From: Martinezella miluonensis
GTDB lineage: Bacteria; Pseudomonadota; Alphaproteobacteria; Rhizobiales; Rhizobiaceae
Reading direction: 5' to 3'
Length of the DNA stretch: 64,000 bases
NCBI RefSeq assembly: GCF_900094545.1
Contig: NZ_FMAH01000032.1
Coordinates: forward strand, 1 to 64,000
Below, one piece after another: positions 61,003 to 64,000 of the stretch (position 1 is its first letter; each line of letters starts with the position of its first letter). The notes beneath the pieces are model-generated. The model made no database searches and was not told the DNA's origin. It saw only the letters and a list, made by a program, of their open reading frames with translations. A program made the translations under genes and the position numbers.

Positions 61003-61959
61003 ATGATAAAAATGACCCTTACCGCAGTCGCTTTCGCTTCAGCTCTTTCGGCCCTGACACTGGGTGCCACCGCTGCTTCGGCAGCCGAGGCAGCGAGCTG
61101 TAGCACCGTACATTTTGCTGATGTGGGCTGGACCGATATTACCTCCACCACCGCGACGGCCTCTACTCTTCTGAAGGCCCTCGGCTACGACACCGACGTC
61201 AAGGTGCTTGCCGTGCCGGTGACCTATCAGTCTCTTAAGAACAAGGACATCGACGTATTCCTCGGCAACTGGATGCCCTCCATGGCCGAGAACATCAAGC
61301 CGTTCGCCGCAGACAAATCGGTCGAAACCGTCCGCGCCAATCTCGAAGGCGCCAAGTACACGCTGGCGACCAATGAAAAGGGTGCCGCGCTCGGCATCAA
61401 GGACTTCAAGGATATCGCCGCCCACAAGGATGATCTAGACGGCAAGATCTACGGCATCGAGCCGGGCAATGACGGCAACCGCCTTGTTATCGACATGGTC
61501 GACAAGAACACCTTCAGCCTGAAGGGCTTCGAAGTAGTCGAATCCTCGGAGCAGGGCATGCTGGCGCAGGTCTCCCGCGCCGACAAGGAAGGCAAGCCGA
61601 TCATTTTCCTCGGCTGGGCGCCGCATCCGATGAACACCACCTACAAGATGACCTATCTGACCGGCGGCGATGACGTCTTCGGACCGAATTTCGGCGGCGC
61701 GACCGTCTATACCAACGTCCGGGCCGGCTACCTGCAGCAGTGCCCGAATGTCGGCACCTTCGTCAAGAATCTCGTCTTCTCGCTGCCGATGGAAAACGAA
61801 ATCATGGGCAAGATCCTGAACGACGGCAAGGATCCGGAAGTGGCCGCAAAGGAATGGCTGAAAGCCAATCCGGCAGCTGTTACTCCCTGGCTCGCCGGCG
61901 TCACCACCAAGGATGGCGGCGATGGCCTGGCGGCGGTCAAGTCCAAGCTTGGCTTGTAA
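61003..61959 (+). CDS. choX: Choline ABC transporter, substrate-binding protein
   Basis: Periplasmic receptor of the high-affinity choline importer ChoXWV. 318 residues from ATG 61003, with GGGAG 7 bases upstream. Signal peptide about 1-27 (ends ASAAEA). The aromatic box that cages the trimethylammonium group is served by the W in HFADVGWTD, GNWMPSM and FLGWAPHPMN. A hairpin separates it from choW, which would let choX be made in excess. Confidence 0.95.
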   Translation: MIKMTLTAVAFASALSALTLGATAASAAEAASCSTVHFADVGWTDITSTTATASTLLKALGYDTDVKVLAVPVTYQSLKNKDIDVFLGNWMPSMAENIKPFAADKSVETVRANLEGAKYTLATNEKGAALGIKDFKDIAAHKDDLDGKIYGIEPGNDGNRLVIDMVDKNTFSLKGFEVVESSEQGMLAQVSRADKEGKPIIFLGWAPHPMNTTYKMTYLTGGDDVFGPNFGGATVYTNVRAGYLQQCPNVGTFVKNLVFSLPMENEIMGKILNDGKDPEVAAKEWLKANPAAVTPWLAGVTTKDGGDGLAAVKSKLGL

Positions 61960-61975
61960 TAACGTCGGTTGATTG

Positions 61976-61996
61976 AGGGGCGGCCAAACCGCCCCT
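61976..61996 (+). terminator. Intercistronic hairpin between choX and choW
   Basis: AGGGGCGG (61976-61983) and CCGCCCCT (61989-61996) form a perfect 8-base-pair stem with loop CCAAA, followed by TTCTCTT. It probably stops part of the transcripts or stabilises the choX mRNA. Confidence 0.75.
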
Positions 61997-62131
61997 TTCT
62001 CTTCCGTGAACGGACTGCTTCCTTCGCGTCGCGCCATCCCTAGGACAACGGTCCGTATGGCGTGACAGACCGTTATTCTTCGGCGGCGCTTTCCGGAATA
62101 TACGATACCATCGGAATAGCCGCCCCCAATC

Positions 62132-62989
62132 GTGGGCAAAGACGTGAACTGGTTAACCGATTACCGCCTCCCCATCGGGCCATGGGCCAAAGCTGTCGTG
62201 GACTGGCTGACGACCAACGTCACATGGTTCTTCGACGGCCTTTCCTTCGTCGTCGCACATGTCATCAACGCGTTGCTGTTCCTTCTGCAGGCGCCGCATC
62301 CGCTGATCGTCGTCGTCGTTTTTGCCGCCGTTGCCTACTGGATGCGCCGAAGCGCCGGGGTCACGGCCCTCACCTTCATCGGCCTGCTCATCACGATCAA
62401 CCAGGGTTATTGGAAGGAAACAACCGAGACGCTGGCGCTGGTGCTGGCCTCGACCTTCGTGAGCATGCTTGTCGGCGTGCCGCTCGGCATCGCTGCCGCC
62501 CGTCGGCCCTGGCTCTTCGCCTTCATGCGGCCGATCCTCGACCTGATGCAGACCATTCCGACCTTCGTCTACCTGGTGCCGGCCATGATCCTGCTCGGCC
62601 TCGGCATGGTGCCCGGCCTCGTTGCGACGGTCGTCTTCGCCATCCCCGCCCCGATCCGCATGACCCGTCTCGGCATCATCTCCACGCCTCCTTCTCTGGT
62701 GGAAGCAGCGGAATCGTTCGGCGCCACGCCACGGCAGGTGCTGCGCAAGGTGGAGCTGCCCTTCGCTATGCCGCAGATCATGGCAGGTCTGACGCAGACC
62801 ATCATGCTGTCGCTCTCGATGGTATCCATCGCCGCACTCGTCGGAGCTCCCGGCCTCGGCGTGCCGGTTCTGCGCGCGCTGAATAGCGTCAACGTTGCCA
62901 AGAGCTTCGACTCTGGTGCCTGCATCGTCATCCTGGCGATCATTCTCGACCGTATGTTCCGCGCCCCCGGCGAAGGAGATCGCTCATGA
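62132..62989 (+). CDS. choW: Choline ABC transporter, permease
   Basis: 285 residues from GTG 62132; GTG 62144 (MNWLTDYRLPIG) is an equally good start, and neither has a clear ribosome-binding site. About six membrane segments. The EAA loop VEAAESFGATPRQVLRKVEL (about 190-209) contacts the ATPase. It forms the channel for choline with ChoV. Its stop overlaps the choV start by 4 bases (ATGA). Confidence 0.94.
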   Translation: MGKDVNWLTDYRLPIGPWAKAVVDWLTTNVTWFFDGLSFVVAHVINALLFLLQAPHPLIVVVVFAAVAYWMRRSAGVTALTFIGLLITINQGYWKETTETLALVLASTFVSMLVGVPLGIAAARRPWLFAFMRPILDLMQTIPTFVYLVPAMILLGLGMVPGLVATVVFAIPAPIRMTRLGIISTPPSLVEAAESFGATPRQVLRKVELPFAMPQIMAGLTQTIMLSLSMVSIAALVGAPGLGVPVLRALNSVNVAKSFDSGACIVILAIILDRMFRAPGEGDRS

Positions 62990-64000
62990 CCACCGCTGTC
63001 GCATTCAACAATGTCAGCATCATTTTCGGCGATCGCCCCGATGCCGCACTGAAACTCGTCGACGGCGGCAAGTCGCGTGACGAAATCGGCAAGTCCACAG
63101 GCATGGTGCTTGGCGTCGCCAACGCTTCGCTGGAGATCGAGGAAGGTGAAATCCTCGTCCTCATGGGCCTCTCCGGCTCGGGAAAATCGACGCTGCTGCG
63201 CGCCGTCAACGGCCTCGCCCCTGTCGTGCGGGGCGAGGTCGTCGTCAATACCAAGAACGGCCCCGTCAATCCCTATGCCTGCAATCCCAAGACACTGCGC
63301 GATCTGCGTATGCACACGGTCTCGATGGTGTTCCAGCAGTTCGCGCTGCTGCCGTGGCGCACCGTCGCCGACAATGTCGGCTTCGGCCTTGAGCTTGCCG
63401 GCGTTCCGGAAGCCGAGCGCAAGAAACGCGTCGGCGAACAGCTCGAACTCGTCAACCTCACGCAATGGGCCAATCGCAAGGTCAACGAGCTTTCGGGCGG
63501 CATGCAGCAGCGCGTCGGCCTTGCGCGCGCTTTTGCGACCGGCGCCCCGATCCTGCTGATGGACGAGCCGTTCTCCGCGCTCGACCCATTGATCCGTACC
63601 CGCCTTCAGGACGAACTGCTTGAATTCCAGCGCCGCCTGAAGCGCACGATCCTCTTCGTCAGCCACGATCTAGACGAGGCCTTCCGCATCGGCAACCGCA
63701 TTGCCATCATGGAAAGCGGCCACATCATCCAGTGTGGAACGCCGCAGGAGATCGTCAAGAACCCGGCCGATCAGTACGTGGCGGATTTCGTACAGCACAT
63801 GAACCCGATCAGCATGCTGACGGCGCGCGACGTCATGCAGCAGGGCGTCGGGCACTCGGCCAATGGCGGTTCCGTTACCGCCACGGCAACCGCCGCCACG
63901 CCGCTCGTCGATATCCTCGACGCCCTCACCCGCCAGCCGGGCAATATCGGCGTTGTTGACAACGGCACGATTATCGGAACGATCTCTGCACAAGACGTCG
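62986..64000 (+). CDS. choV: Choline ABC transporter, ATP-binding protein (3' end cut by window)
   Basis: 338 residues are visible. Walker A GLSGSGKST at 61-69, Q-loop MVFQQFALLPW, signature LSGGMQQRVGLAR, Walker B PILLMDEPFSALD and switch histidine FVSHDLDEA. From about residue 280 a CBS-type regulatory domain begins (VMQQGVG... and DILDAL...), as in glycine betaine transporters. Family length is about 350, so only a short C-terminal piece is missing. ATG overlaps the choW stop. Confidence 0.95.
   Translation, partial: MTTAVAFNNVSIIFGDRPDAALKLVDGGKSRDEIGKSTGMVLGVANASLEIEEGEILVLMGLSGSGKSTLLRAVNGLAPVVRGEVVVNTKNGPVNPYACNPKTLRDLRMHTVSMVFQQFALLPWRTVADNVGFGLELAGVPEAERKKRVGEQLELVNLTQWANRKVNELSGGMQQRVGLARAFATGAPILLMDEPFSALDPLIRTRLQDELLEFQRRLKRTILFVSHDLDEAFRIGNRIAIMESGHIIQCGTPQEIVKNPADQYVADFVQHMNPISMLTARDVMQQGVGHSANGGSVTATATAATPLVDILDALTRQPGNIGVVDNGTIIGTISAQDV

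Overview
This window reads as a chromosomal segment of a Rhizobiaceae alphaproteobacterium, most likely Rhizobium sensu lato. The evidence is dense high-GC coding with short gaps, a fused trpE(G) gene preceded by a WWW-containing trpL leader peptide, a petABC (cytochrome bc1) operon, a choXWV choline importer, a haem receptor behind TGA-N9-TCA iron boxes, and a rhizobial intergenic palindromic repeat. I saw no rRNA, tRNA, CRISPR array, prophage or conjugative module. The only mobile DNA is the first 89 codons of an IS1182-type transposase at the left edge, directly beyond the 3' end of petC.

Layout. 1-3.2 kb: IS end and petABC on the minus strand. 3.6-9.5 kb: a membrane-anchored phosphatase-fold protein, two paralogous ABC exporters and a LysE-type exporter between them. 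9.9-15.6 kb: trmL, an alpha/beta-hydrolase-like protein, a Na/Pi-PhoU transporter, hemF and small conserved proteins. 15.6-18.1 kb: a minus-strand operon DUF1285-NUDIX-cca. 18.3-25.6 kb: a plus-strand operon of MoxR ATPase, DUF58 protein, two large BatA-like membrane proteins and a GNAT enzyme. 25.6-32.1 kb: acetyltransferases, a glutathionyl-hydroquinone-reductase-type GST, NUDIX, a metallophosphoesterase, a TPR lipoprotein-like protein, and an ECF-like sigma factor with a membrane partner. 32.3-37.7 kb: leuA with a leader ORF, benE, a DeoR-type repressor and an MFS transporter. 38-43.7 kb: an extra clpP, a DUF2076 protein, queF, a cation-diffusion transporter, bluB and a glyoxalase-fold protein. 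43.8-50.4 kb: trpE(G) with its attenuator, an ABC-F protein with a structured leader, and a TonB-dependent haem receptor. 50.7-60.8 kb: extensin-like protein, PCMT-like methyltransferase, fhs, UPF0114 protein, a ClpP-fold periplasmic protein, LuxR-type regulator, DUF2333 protein, an orphan coiled-coil protein, cytochrome c and tdk. 61-64 kb: choX, choW and choV, the last cut by the window edge.

The most unusual signal lies between the genes. Several have short upstream ORFs overlapping competing hairpins. The well-known case is trpL. Three more are not explained by standard annotation: a leucine-rich 41-codon ORF before leuA, a 24-codon ORF carrying an intrinsic terminator before the cation-diffusion gene, and a 23-codon ORF with a strong ribosome-binding site before the ABC-F gene, whose 3' end can pair either with itself or with an 11-base complement near the ABC-F start. 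In trpL, leuA and the cation-diffusion case a sigma70-like promoter ends only 8-9 bases before the AUG, so the leader mRNAs would be leaderless. I infer that ribosome-sensing attenuation is used repeatedly in this segment; all of this is from sequence reading and none of it has been tested by folding software or expression data.
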